NCBI GenBank assembly: GCA_946061355.1
Contig: CAMGRE010000135.1
Span: 1 to 6,633, forward strand
Direction of reading: 5' to 3'
DNA from: an uncultured bacterium
Lineage (GTDB): Bacteria; Bacillota; Clostridia; Lachnospirales; Lachnospiraceae
Length of the DNA: 6,633 nucleotides
In this document: in pieces, positions 1 to 5,042 of the stretch
How positions within the stretch are numbered: the first letter of the stretch is position 1
Layout: every line of letters begins with the position of its first letter
Notes under the pieces: model-generated
What the model saw: only the letters and a program-made list of their open reading frames with translations
Database searches by the model: none
Told to the model about the DNA's origin: nothing
Position numbers and translations under genes: made by a program

Positions 1-133
1 GTTTTTTGTCTTGACAAAAGTCATTACATATCAGTTCCGCAGACGCCCTGCTATCAAACATCATCCTACCGAAAATGTGAAGATACTTGACGCTTTGAGA
101 CGCAATAGCTGCTCTTATTTCATAAAAAAGCAA

Positions 134-173
134 AAAGAAAGAAGCCTCTTCACTCGCAACGGCTTCTTTCTTT
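134..173 (-). terminator. Rho-independent terminator of the leftward gene at 183-845
   Basis: Perfect 13-bp inverted repeat: AAAGAAAGAAGCC at 134-146 pairs with GGCTTCTTTCTTT at 161-173 across a 14-nt loop. Read on the minus strand, the stem is followed by a T-rich run (TTTTGCTTTTTT, 133 down to 124). It starts 10 nt after the stop codon of the leftward gene. The plus-strand side has a weaker T-rich tail, so leftward termination is the main reading. Confidence 0.93.
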
Positions 174-182
174 ATTATCATA

Positions 183-845
183 CTATACAGTTGTCTCGCC
201 TGCGGCAGTGTCAGCCTTGGCTGTAGCGTCTGTCTTGTTCTGCTCTTCGCGGAACTTCTGGAATTTCTCTTTTACCGCGTCATAAGTCTTCTGGGAGATG
301 GACGGAAGATCTTTTCCCCATGCTCCGGTCGCCTGCTTAAAACCTTTCTCAAAAGCCGCTTCCATCTCATCCATTTTATCCGGGTCTCCGCCGGACAATG
401 CCTTTGCAAAATCCAGAATACGGTCGGAAGTCTGTTCCACGCCCCAGTAGCCGTCGTCTGCGATGTCTGCCTGAGCCTGCGCTTTGGTGGCGGCATCCAC
501 CGTGAAGTTCCCGCCTGCAAGGAATTTCCACATATCGTCGTCAGAAGCGATGCCGAACGTGGTTCCCTGCTTGGTGATCAGCTGTTCCACCAGACTGCGG
601 AGCTGGGCGGTACGCTGCTCGGCGTCTGCCTTCAACTTTGCAACCAGTTCCGGATTTGATTTGTAGGTTTTGGTTGTTGCTGCAGTATCTGCCGATTCCG
701 AAGACTTCTCATATACCACACCGGAATCGATGGTTTCGGAGGCAGCCTGAGTGGCTTTGCCTTCGGTTTCTGTTTTTGTCGGGGTGCTTGTGTAAGCGCT
801 GTACGCATCAACGCTTCCGGCACCTGTAATTCCATTTACGCTCAT
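183..845 (-). CDS. Uncharacterised protein, possibly DUF5610-like, predicted motility (SigD) regulon member
   Basis: A 220-residue protein with no signal peptide, membrane segment or cysteine. The N-terminus (MSVNGITGAGSVDAYSAYTS) and residues 20-60 are Ser/Thr/Ala-rich and probably disordered. Residues 63-93 look helical (NPELVAKLKADAEQRTAQLR onward). Residues 133-196 form the best-conserved-looking part, with YWGVEQTSDRILDFAKAL, then a Gly/Asp turn, then FEKGFKQA and a TYDAVKEKF helix. From memory this Y-W-x-x-E-x-T-x-x-RI-x-x-FA plus GF-x-x-A pattern resembles DUF5610; I could not test that by search. The tail (201-220) is Lys/Ala/Thr-rich. I chose the ATG at 845 because AAGGAGGG lies just upstream (852-859); an in-frame ATG at 902 would add 19 residues but has no properly spaced ribosome site and sits in a hairpin loop. 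The gene is monocistronic, with its own SigD-like promoter and terminator. A flagellar or motility link is inferred from that promoter; the molecular function is unknown. Confidence 0.9.
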   Translation of the reverse strand: MSVNGITGAGSVDAYSAYTSTPTKTETEGKATQAASETIDSGVVYEKSSESADTAATTKTYKSNPELVAKLKADAEQRTAQLRSLVEQLITKQGTTFGIASDDDMWKFLAGGNFTVDAATKAQAQADIADDGYWGVEQTSDRILDFAKALSGGDPDKMDEMEAAFEKGFKQATGAWGKDLPSISQKTYDAVKEKFQKFREEQNKTDATAKADTAAGETTV

Positions 846-881
846 CTTGAACCCTCCTTGGTTAAAACGATAATTCTGGCG

Positions 882-916
882 GATATCTGCAGCAGAATTC
901 ATCCTGCTGCGATATC
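882..916 (-). promoter_or_regulatory. Stem-loop in the 5' leader of the leftward gene
   Basis: In the minus-strand RNA, GATATC-GCAGCAG (916-904) pairs with CTGCTGC-A-GATATC (895-882). This gives 13 base pairs, an 8-nt loop (GATGAATT) and a single unpaired A. It lies in the roughly 80-nt leader between the SigD-type promoter and the start codon at 845, about 20 nt upstream of the ribosome-binding site. The tail is not T-rich, so it is not a terminator. It may stabilise the mRNA or be a protein-binding site; a GGA sits at the stem-loop junction. Confidence 0.75.
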
Positions 917-934
917 GATACCTTTACATGAAAC

Positions 935-962
935 ATATCGGCATGAAAAAAGCGTATGTTTA
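935..962 (-). promoter_or_regulatory. SigD (sigma-28)-type motility promoter for the leftward gene
   Basis: On the minus strand, TAAA (962-959) is separated by 16 nt from GCCGATAT (942-935). The B. subtilis SigD consensus is TAAA, about 15 nt, GCCGATAT, so both boxes match exactly and the spacer is one base longer than ideal. Predicted start near 927-928. No comparable sigma-A promoter is obvious on this strand between here and the gene. Confidence 0.8.
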
Positions 963-969
963 TAGCAGG

Positions 970-998
970 TTGATTTTTCCGGCAGAATTGTATATAAT
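970..998 (+). promoter_or_regulatory. Sigma-A promoter of the ispE operon
   Basis: TTGATT at 970-975 and a perfect TATAAT at 993-998, with a 17-nt spacer. Predicted start near 1005, giving a leader of about 37 nt before the ispE ATG. The -35 box lies only 7 bp from the -35 box of the divergent SigD-type promoter. Confidence 0.88.
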
Positions 999-1010
999 GA
1001 AGTACAATTA

Positions 1011-1022
1011 TTTGTATACAAA
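1011..1022. promoter_or_regulatory. Palindromic operator, probably for the GntR/FadR-type regulator of this operon
   Basis: TTTGTATACAAA is a perfect 12-bp palindrome. It fits the GT...AC core with flanking T and A seen in operators of FadR-subfamily GntR repressors. It begins about 6 bp after the predicted ispE transcription start, where a bound repressor would block initiation or early elongation. The second gene of the operon encodes exactly this type of regulator, so autoregulation is the simplest reading. The binding itself is inferred. Confidence 0.68.
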
Positions 1023-1041
1023 ATACAAAGGGAGATACAAT

Positions 1042-1917
1042 ATGGAGCCATTTACGTTGAAAGCGATGGCAAAGGTCAATCTCGGGCTGGATGTGGTCCG
1101 GCGCATGGAGAACGGATATCATCAGGTGAAGATGATCATGCAGACGGTGAATCTCTATGATGAATTGACTTTTGAGGAGCGGGAGAGCGGTATCCGGATC
1201 CGGACAGACCGGGAGGATCTGCCCGCGGATGAGAGTAATCTGATCTATAAGGCGGCAAAAGCGCTGCAGGAGGAACATTTTTATCCCGGTGTCAGCATTA
1301 CATTAAAAAAGAGGATACCGATGGCGGCAGGCATGGCGGGCGGCAGCAGCGATGCGGCGGCAACGTTCGTGGGTATCAACAGACTGTTTGGACTAAACTT
1401 AAGGAAAGAGGAACTGTGTCGGATCGGGGTAAAGGTCGGCGCGGATGTTCCGTATTGTATCATGGGCGGCACGATGCTCTCCGAAGGGATCGGAGAGATC
1501 CTGACACCGCTGCCCGATGCGCCGTCATGCTGGCTGGTTGTGGCCAAGCCAGATCTCTCGGTATCGACAAAATACGTCTATGAGAATCTGCATGCAAATT
1601 CCCTGACACATCACCCGGATATCGACGGGGTGCGCGCGGCGATAGAGCGCGGGGATCTGCATGAAATGTGCGCGCATCTTGAGAATGTGCTGGAGACTGT
1701 GACAGAGAAGGAATATCCGGTCATTTCCGATATCAAGCGGCTACTCGTGGAGAAAGGGGCGCTGGCGGCGCTGATGAGCGGAAGCGGCCCAACCGTATTC
1801 GGAATCTTTGAGGACAGGGATACGGCTGAGAGAGCACGACAGGCTGTGGAGAAAGCAGCATTTGCACCGCAGCTTTATCTGACGGAGTTTGTTAAAGAAA
1901 CATGTGTTGAGGCATAG
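1042..1917 (+). CDS. ispE: 4-diphosphocytidyl-2-C-methyl-D-erythritol kinase IspE
   Basis: A 291-residue cytosolic GHMP-family kinase that uses ATP to phosphorylate the 2-hydroxyl of CDP-methylerythritol, fourth step of the MEP pathway to isopentenyl diphosphate. Visible motifs: AKVNLGLDV at 10-18 with the catalytic-site Lys11; GYHQVKMIMQTV at 25-36; the ATP-binding glycine-rich loop PMAAGMAGGSSDAAA at 93-107; GADVPY at 133-138 with the catalytic Asp135; and the C-terminal GHMP motif MSGSGPTVFG at 245-254. The length is normal for IspE. An in-frame ATG at 928 would add 38 residues, but that start lies upstream of the promoter; the ATG at 1042 has AAAGGGAG 7 nt upstream and puts the conserved motif at its usual distance from the N-terminus. 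First gene of the cluster, followed 14 nt later by the GntR-type regulator. Presence of the MEP pathway fits clostridia. Confidence 0.97.
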   Translation: MEPFTLKAMAKVNLGLDVVRRMENGYHQVKMIMQTVNLYDELTFEERESGIRIRTDREDLPADESNLIYKAAKALQEEHFYPGVSITLKKRIPMAAGMAGGSSDAAATFVGINRLFGLNLRKEELCRIGVKVGADVPYCIMGGTMLSEGIGEILTPLPDAPSCWLVVAKPDLSVSTKYVYENLHANSLTHHPDIDGVRAAIERGDLHEMCAHLENVLETVTEKEYPVISDIKRLLVEKGALAALMSGSGPTVFGIFEDRDTAERARQAVEKAAFAPQLYLTEFVKETCVEA

Positions 1918-1931
1918 AGCAGGGGGATTGT

Positions 1932-2624
1932 ATGAAAGAGGATAATCTGCAGGTGAATATGGATGAATTTCTTCCGCTTCGCGACGTGGTTTTTAATACA
2001 CTGCGGAGAGGAATTCTGACAGGGGAATTGAAGCCGGGCGAGCGGCTGATGGAGATCCATCTGGCGAACCGTCTGGGCGTGAGCCGTACGCCGATTCGGG
2101 AAGCGATCCGCAAACTGGAACTGGAAGGACTTGTGAAGATGATTCCCCGAAGGGGCGCAGAGGTGGCCAATATTACGGAGAAAAGTCTGAAGGATGTGCT
2201 GGAGGTGCGTCAGGCTCTGGAGCAGCTGGCGATCAGGCTTGCCTGTGAGCGTATTACCGAGGAGGAGAAGGCGCTCTTGAAGAAACGTATGCATGATTGC
2301 GAGAGAGTTATGCGGACGGGTGATGCATCAGCGATCGCAAAGGCTGATGTCGCGTTTCACGATACGATCGTGGCAGCTTCCGGCAATGACAGACTGGTGC
2401 AGCTCGTAAATAACCTGAGTGAGCAGATGTATCGCTACCGCTTTGAGTACATCAAGGATGTGAGCAAGCACAGTCAGATCATCAGGGAGCATTCCCGGAT
2501 GTACGAATACATCGTACATAATCAGGGAGAGCAGGCGACGGATGTTGTCAGGATACATATTGAAAATCAGGAGCACGCGGTGATGGATCTGATTCAGAGA
2601 GAACAGAATACGGCAGGCAAATAA
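1932..2624 (+). CDS. GntR-family transcriptional regulator, FadR subfamily with FCD ligand domain
   Basis: A 230-residue DNA-binding regulator. Residues about 17-77 form the winged helix-turn-helix: the helix containing RGILTGELKPGERLMEIHLA, then the recognition region GVSRTPIREAIRKLELEGLV (49-68) and a wing ending in RRGAEVANI. Residues about 85-220 form an all-helical FCD effector domain. Asp139, His143, His187 and His209 occur at positions expected for the FCD metal-binding set (D-x-x-x-H, then two later His), suggesting a metal-dependent site for a small carboxylate-type ligand. The ligand cannot be told from the sequence. The ATG at 1932 is preceded by AGGGGGA. It lies 14 nt after ispE and is almost certainly cotranscribed with it; the palindrome TTTGTATACAAA in the operon leader is its likely target. 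A ligand-responsive regulator between ispE and murI is not the usual arrangement for this family, which often sits beside catabolic genes. Confidence 0.93.
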   Translation: MKEDNLQVNMDEFLPLRDVVFNTLRRGILTGELKPGERLMEIHLANRLGVSRTPIREAIRKLELEGLVKMIPRRGAEVANITEKSLKDVLEVRQALEQLAIRLACERITEEEKALLKKRMHDCERVMRTGDASAIAKADVAFHDTIVAASGNDRLVQLVNNLSEQMYRYRFEYIKDVSKHSQIIREHSRMYEYIVHNQGEQATDVVRIHIENQEHAVMDLIQREQNTAGK

Positions 2625-2676
2625 GGATAAGAACCCTTGTGAATAATCCGATGAAACCTGGAAATACTTTCCATAT

Positions 2677-2692
2677 GACTGTACGGACAGTC
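2677..2692 (+). other. Small intercistronic hairpin after the GntR gene
   Basis: GACTGT (2677-2682) pairs with ACAGTC (2687-2692) across a 4-nt ACGG loop. A second small stem, GGAAA/TTTCC with a 3-nt loop, lies just before it at 2660-2672. The first stem ends 4 nt before the AAAGGAG ribosome site (2697-2703) of the next gene. There is no T-run, so it is not a standard terminator; it could be a processing or translation-tuning element. I see no convincing separate promoter in this 87-bp gap. Confidence 0.4.
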
Positions 2693-2711
2693 GGCGAAAG
2701 GAGCAGAGGAA

Positions 2712-3134
2712 ATGTCGGATCATTTCGGAGGAGGAAATCCGGTCATAAAAAGAGCCGGTTTTGGTATATATATATTGCAGTGGACGATGGTGTTCATCCT
2801 GTCTGCCGGATGGTGGGGAATTTTGTATCCCGATTTCAGCATGACGGAGGATGTGGTTTCGGTGGAAGAAGACACATCGGGCGACAGTGGCAATCAAAAG
2901 GATAGGAGTCGGACGGAACTCTTTTTTGATATGCTGGAAGCCGAGCCGGGGCAGATCCATGTAAAGAGCCGGCTGCTTGAGACAATCTGTGGGATAAGAG
3001 GAAATAATGATGGATCAGACAAGGGATCAGATAAAGGATCAAAAGAAAATGCAGGGGCAATGTCGGACGGAACTGTCAGCGGATATGCAGAAGAGCGGAC
3101 TGCCGAGAAGCGATGCTCCCATCGGGGTGTTTGA
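2712..3134 (+). CDS. Small single-pass membrane protein of unknown function, overlapping murI
   Basis: A 140-residue protein I do not recognise. Residues about 17-38 (from FGIYILQWTMVF to WWGILYP) form one hydrophobic, Trp-rich membrane segment; the positive residues K13 and R14 before it suggest the N-terminus is inside. Residues 41-65 are acidic and probably flexible, followed by an amphipathic stretch (RTELFFDMLEAEPGQIHVKS, 67-86) and SRLLETICG that look like the structured part. From residue about 97 the chain turns into low-complexity Gly/Ser/Asp/Lys (GSDKGSDKGSK) because it is encoded by tandem 12-mers that also encode the start of murI in another frame. The ATG at 2712 has AAAGGAG 8 nt upstream. 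The 128-nt overlap with murI is long; translational coupling is likely. Its place before murI hints at an envelope role, which is inference only. Confidence 0.72.
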   Translation: MSDHFGGGNPVIKRAGFGIYILQWTMVFILSAGWWGILYPDFSMTEDVVSVEEDTSGDSGNQKDRSRTELFFDMLEAEPGQIHVKSRLLETICGIRGNNDGSDKGSDKGSKENAGAMSDGTVSGYAEERTAEKRCSHRGV

Positions 3135-3921
3135 CTCCGGCGTGGGCGGGCTGACCGTGGTCAGAGAGATCATGCGTCAGATCCCCGATGAGCGGATCGT
3201 TTATTTCGGTGATACGGCTAGAGTTCCCTACGGAAGCAAATCGAAGGACACGATCATTCGGTATTCCAGACAGATCATACGCTTCCTGCGGCAGCAGGAT
3301 GTGAAAGCGATCGTGGTTGCCTGCAATACGGCGAGCGCACAGGCGCTCGACGAAATCGAAAAAGAGATAGATATTCCCATCATCGGCGTGGTCAAACCGG
3401 GCGCCAAGGTGGCGGCGGAGGCAACACGCAACGGGAAGATCGGCGTGATTGGCACGGAAGGAACGATTGGAAGCCACATTTATTCCAGATACATAAACGA
3501 GCTGAATCCATCTGCAGAGGTGCTCGGAAAGGCATGTCCGCTCTTTGTTCCTCTGGTGGAGGAAGGGTTGCTCCATGATCCGGTGACGGATGAGATCGCC
3601 ATGCGGTATTTAAGCAGTCTGATCGACAGTGGCATTGACACGCTGGTACTGGGATGTACCCATTATCCCCTGATCCGCTCCACGGTGGGAAAAGTGATGG
3701 GAGACAGTGTGACACTGGTGAATCCCGCATATGAGACGGCGAGAGAACTTCGGGAAATGCTTGTCAGGGAGAATCTGCAGAACACGGTGAAGCCGGAGCT
3801 CGGCAGCAATCAGTATCAGTTTTTTGTGAGCGACGCGGCAGACAAATTTATCCGCTTTGCCAATTCCATCATCAAATATGGGATTCTCTCGGCAAAGATC
3901 ATCAATATTGAGGAGTATTGA
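3007..3921 (+). CDS. murI: Glutamate racemase MurI
   Basis: Cofactor-independent cytosolic racemase that interconverts L- and D-glutamate to supply D-Glu for peptidoglycan. Numbered from the ATG at 3007 (304 residues): IGVFDSGVGGLTV at 39-51 with Asp43 and Ser44; YFGDTARVPYG at 66-76; the first catalytic cysteine Cys106 in ACNTAS; and the second, Cys217, in LGCTHYP. All key residues are present. Starts at 3007 and 3010 share the ribosome site AAGAGGA (2996-3002), and 3010 has the better spacing (7 nt). The residues before IGVFDSG (38 from 3007) are more than most MurI proteins have; an ATG at 3049 (AAAGGA about 10 nt upstream) or 3085 (no good ribosome site) would give a more ordinary protein. 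The extension (DQTRDQIKDQKK) is encoded by the tandem 12-mers. Gene identity is secure; the exact start is not. Confidence 0.95.
   Translation: MMDQTRDQIKDQKKMQGQCRTELSADMQKSGLPRSDAPIGVFDSGVGGLTVVREIMRQIPDERIVYFGDTARVPYGSKSKDTIIRYSRQIIRFLRQQDVKAIVVACNTASAQALDEIEKEIDIPIIGVVKPGAKVAAEATRNGKIGVIGTEGTIGSHIYSRYINELNPSAEVLGKACPLFVPLVEEGLLHDPVTDEIAMRYLSSLIDSGIDTLVLGCTHYPLIRSTVGKVMGDSVTLVNPAYETARELREMLVRENLQNTVKPELGSNQYQFFVSDAADKFIRFANSIIKYGILSAKIINIEEY
3012..3047 (+). repeat. Three tandem 12-nt repeats in the region read in two frames
   Basis: Units are GGATCAGACAAG (3012-3023), GGATCAGATAAA (3024-3035) and GGATCAAAAGAA (3036-3047). In the upstream gene's frame they encode GSDK-GSDK-GSKE; in the murI frame they encode part of DQTR-DQIK-DQKK. 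As the unit is a multiple of three, copy number can change without shifting either frame. The second and third units also place AAAGGA before the ATG at 3049, an alternative murI start. Confidence 0.8.
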
Positions 3922-3927
3922 GAAATT

Positions 3928-4374
3928 ATGACAAAAGAGGTACTGCTTTCCATCAAGGGGCTGCAGTTTGAAGGGGAACATGATACAAATGATCTGGAAA
4001 CCGTTACGGCAGCAGAATATTATAAGAAAAATGACAGTCATTACGTAGTTTACGATGAAGCTACAGAAGGGTTTGAGGCCACCACGAAAAATATCATCAA
4101 GTGGAACGAAAAGACACTGGATATGACAAAGCGCGGTCTCGTGAATGCCCACATGGTATTTGAAGAGAGCAAAAAGATCATGACGGATTACCGGACGCCT
4201 TTCGGCAGCATCCTGATCGGCATTGACACGCGCCAGATCCGGGTTGAGGAAGAGAAAGAGAAGATCCGGGTTCACGTGGATTATGCCCTTGAGGTCAATT
4301 ATGAATATCTGGCAGACTGTAAAATCTGCATGGATGTGAGAGCAAAAGACAGTGCGGAAGTACTGTTGCCGTAA
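3928..4374 (+). CDS. DUF1934 (YwiB-like) protein
   Basis: A 148-residue soluble protein matching the DUF1934 family (B. subtilis YwiB), a small lipocalin-like beta-barrel group with no established biochemical role. Family features: an N-terminal strand KEVLLSIKGLQ followed by charged and acidic residues, YYKKNDSHYVVYDE (31-44), the ATTKNIIKWNEKTL stretch (51-64), a mid strand with MVFEESKKIMTDYRTPFGSI (76-95), and a C-terminal LEVNYEYLADCKICMDVRA (121-139). Full length. It begins 6 nt after the murI stop, with AGGAG at 3911-3915 inside the end of murI, so it is the last gene of the operon before the terminator. Assignment to the family is from pattern memory. Confidence 0.87.
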   Translation: MTKEVLLSIKGLQFEGEHDTNDLETVTAAEYYKKNDSHYVVYDEATEGFEATTKNIIKWNEKTLDMTKRGLVNAHMVFEESKKIMTDYRTPFGSILIGIDTRQIRVEEEKEKIRVHVDYALEVNYEYLADCKICMDVRAKDSAEVLLP

Positions 4375-4392
4375 TTTGATAGGGTATACAAA

Positions 4393-4424
4393 AAAGAGGA
4401 CTGTTATTGGCAACAGTCCTCTTT
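4393..4424. terminator. Bidirectional Rho-independent terminator between convergent genes
   Basis: Perfect 13-bp stem: AAAGAGGACTGTT (4393-4405) pairs with AACAGTCCTCTTT (4412-4424) around a 6-nt loop. Rightward it follows the DUF1934 gene by 18 nt, with a T-rich but interrupted tail. Leftward the stem runs into a clean run of six T ending at 4390, and follows the stop of the 4442-4915 gene by 17 nt. It serves both transcripts and is stronger leftward. Confidence 0.92.
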
Positions 4425-4441
4425 CACTTCTGCTATTTATT

Positions 4442-4915
4442 CTATTTTACAGGTTTAGCGCCTGCCTTTTCCTGAGCCTTTTCGACCATACGTTTAAAGA
4501 AGCCTTTCTTAACGGTTTCTGTCTTGATCGGACCGTGGAGTCCTTTGACGCCTACGATATAGATACCGCTGACCTGGGCTTTCACTTCTTTCTTGACCGG
4601 AACGGAGTCAAAAATTTTCTCATCACATACCAGACTCAGCATCTGCGGTCCAACCTTTGCCTTGACGATCGGCAGCTTGGAGCGGCGCATCATCTTGGGC
4701 GTCTGGTCGATAACCATCTGAGGCAATCCTGATTCCTTCAGAGGCAGCCGTTTCTTGTCTATAATGAGCATGGACACGGTCTGCTTGTTTGCCTCAATCT
4801 GAGCCTGCTGCTCTTCCTGACGCTTCTGAGCCTTTTTCCCGAGAAAATATAATACAACAATGCCGATGATCAGCACTGCCAGTATGACTAACAAAACGAT
4901 GGTAACTGTATTCAC
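4442..4915 (-). CDS. Small membrane-anchored protein of unknown function
   Basis: A 157-residue protein starting at GTG (4915), with AGGAGGG (4927-4921) 5 nt upstream. Residues 4-25 are a strongly hydrophobic N-terminal membrane anchor (VTIVLLVILAVLIIGIVVLY), followed by GKKAQKRQEEQQAQIEANKQ, a charged, probably coiled-coil helix, with positive residues marking the cytoplasmic side. Residues about 47-125 look like a compact soluble domain: TVSMLIIDKKRLPLKESGLP, then a Lys/Arg-rich RRSKLPIVKAKVGP, MLSLVCDEKIFDSVPVKKE and VSGIYIVGVKGL. The tail is Lys-rich (KKGFFKRMVEKAQEKAGAK). The whole is very basic. I associate it with uncharacterised Lachnospiraceae proteins but know no function. Single cysteine (97), no enzyme motif. 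It has its own promoter and terminator and is divergent from cls. Confidence 0.88.
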   Translation of the reverse strand: MNTVTIVLLVILAVLIIGIVVLYFLGKKAQKRQEEQQAQIEANKQTVSMLIIDKKRLPLKESGLPQMVIDQTPKMMRRSKLPIVKAKVGPQMLSLVCDEKIFDSVPVKKEVKAQVSGIYIVGVKGLHGPIKTETVKKGFFKRMVEKAQEKAGAKPVK

Positions 4916-4971
4916 GATATCCCTCCTGAAGAACTGAAAATATTTGGCATCCGCGTTAAGACGCTATCGCC

Positions 4972-5000
4972 ATTTTACCATTCTTTATAATAGAAAGCAA
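4972..5000 (-). promoter_or_regulatory. Sigma-A promoter of the leftward membrane-protein gene
   Basis: On the minus strand, TTGCTT (5000-4995) and TAAAAT (4977-4972) are 17 nt apart, with TGG directly before the -10 box, an extended -10. Predicted start near 4965, giving a leader of about 50 nt before the GTG start. Confidence 0.72.
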
Positions 5001-5042
5001 GGAAAATACAAAGGGAGGCAATTCAGTCATACCGGTCCGGAA

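Noticed and set aside
87..120. TTGACG at 87-92 as a promoter
   Set aside because: There is no -10-like hexamer at the right distance.
11..226. Rightward 71-codon open frame
   Set aside because: It runs through the strong terminator of the leftward gene and into its 3' end, has no ribosome site, and its composition is not protein-like.
928..1041. Upstream 38-residue extension of IspE
   Set aside because: It would begin upstream of the promoter and cross the promoter and operator; the ATG at 1042 has the ribosome site and normal IspE N-terminus.
2639..2905. Rightward 88-codon open frame overlapping the start of the 2712-3134 gene
   Set aside because: It lacks a good start and ribosome site and is Arg/Gly-rich; the frame from 2712 has both a ribosome site and a membrane segment.
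3610..4413. Leftward 267-codon open frame opposite murI and the DUF1934 gene
   Set aside because: It is antisense to two clear genes, His/Cys/Phe-rich as expected of an antisense shadow, and shows no motif.
4944..4991. Second rightward promoter using TATAAT at 4986-4991
   Set aside because: The -10 box is perfect but no -35 box lies at 16-18 bp (TTGGCA at 4944 is 36 bp away), and it overlaps the better leftward promoter.
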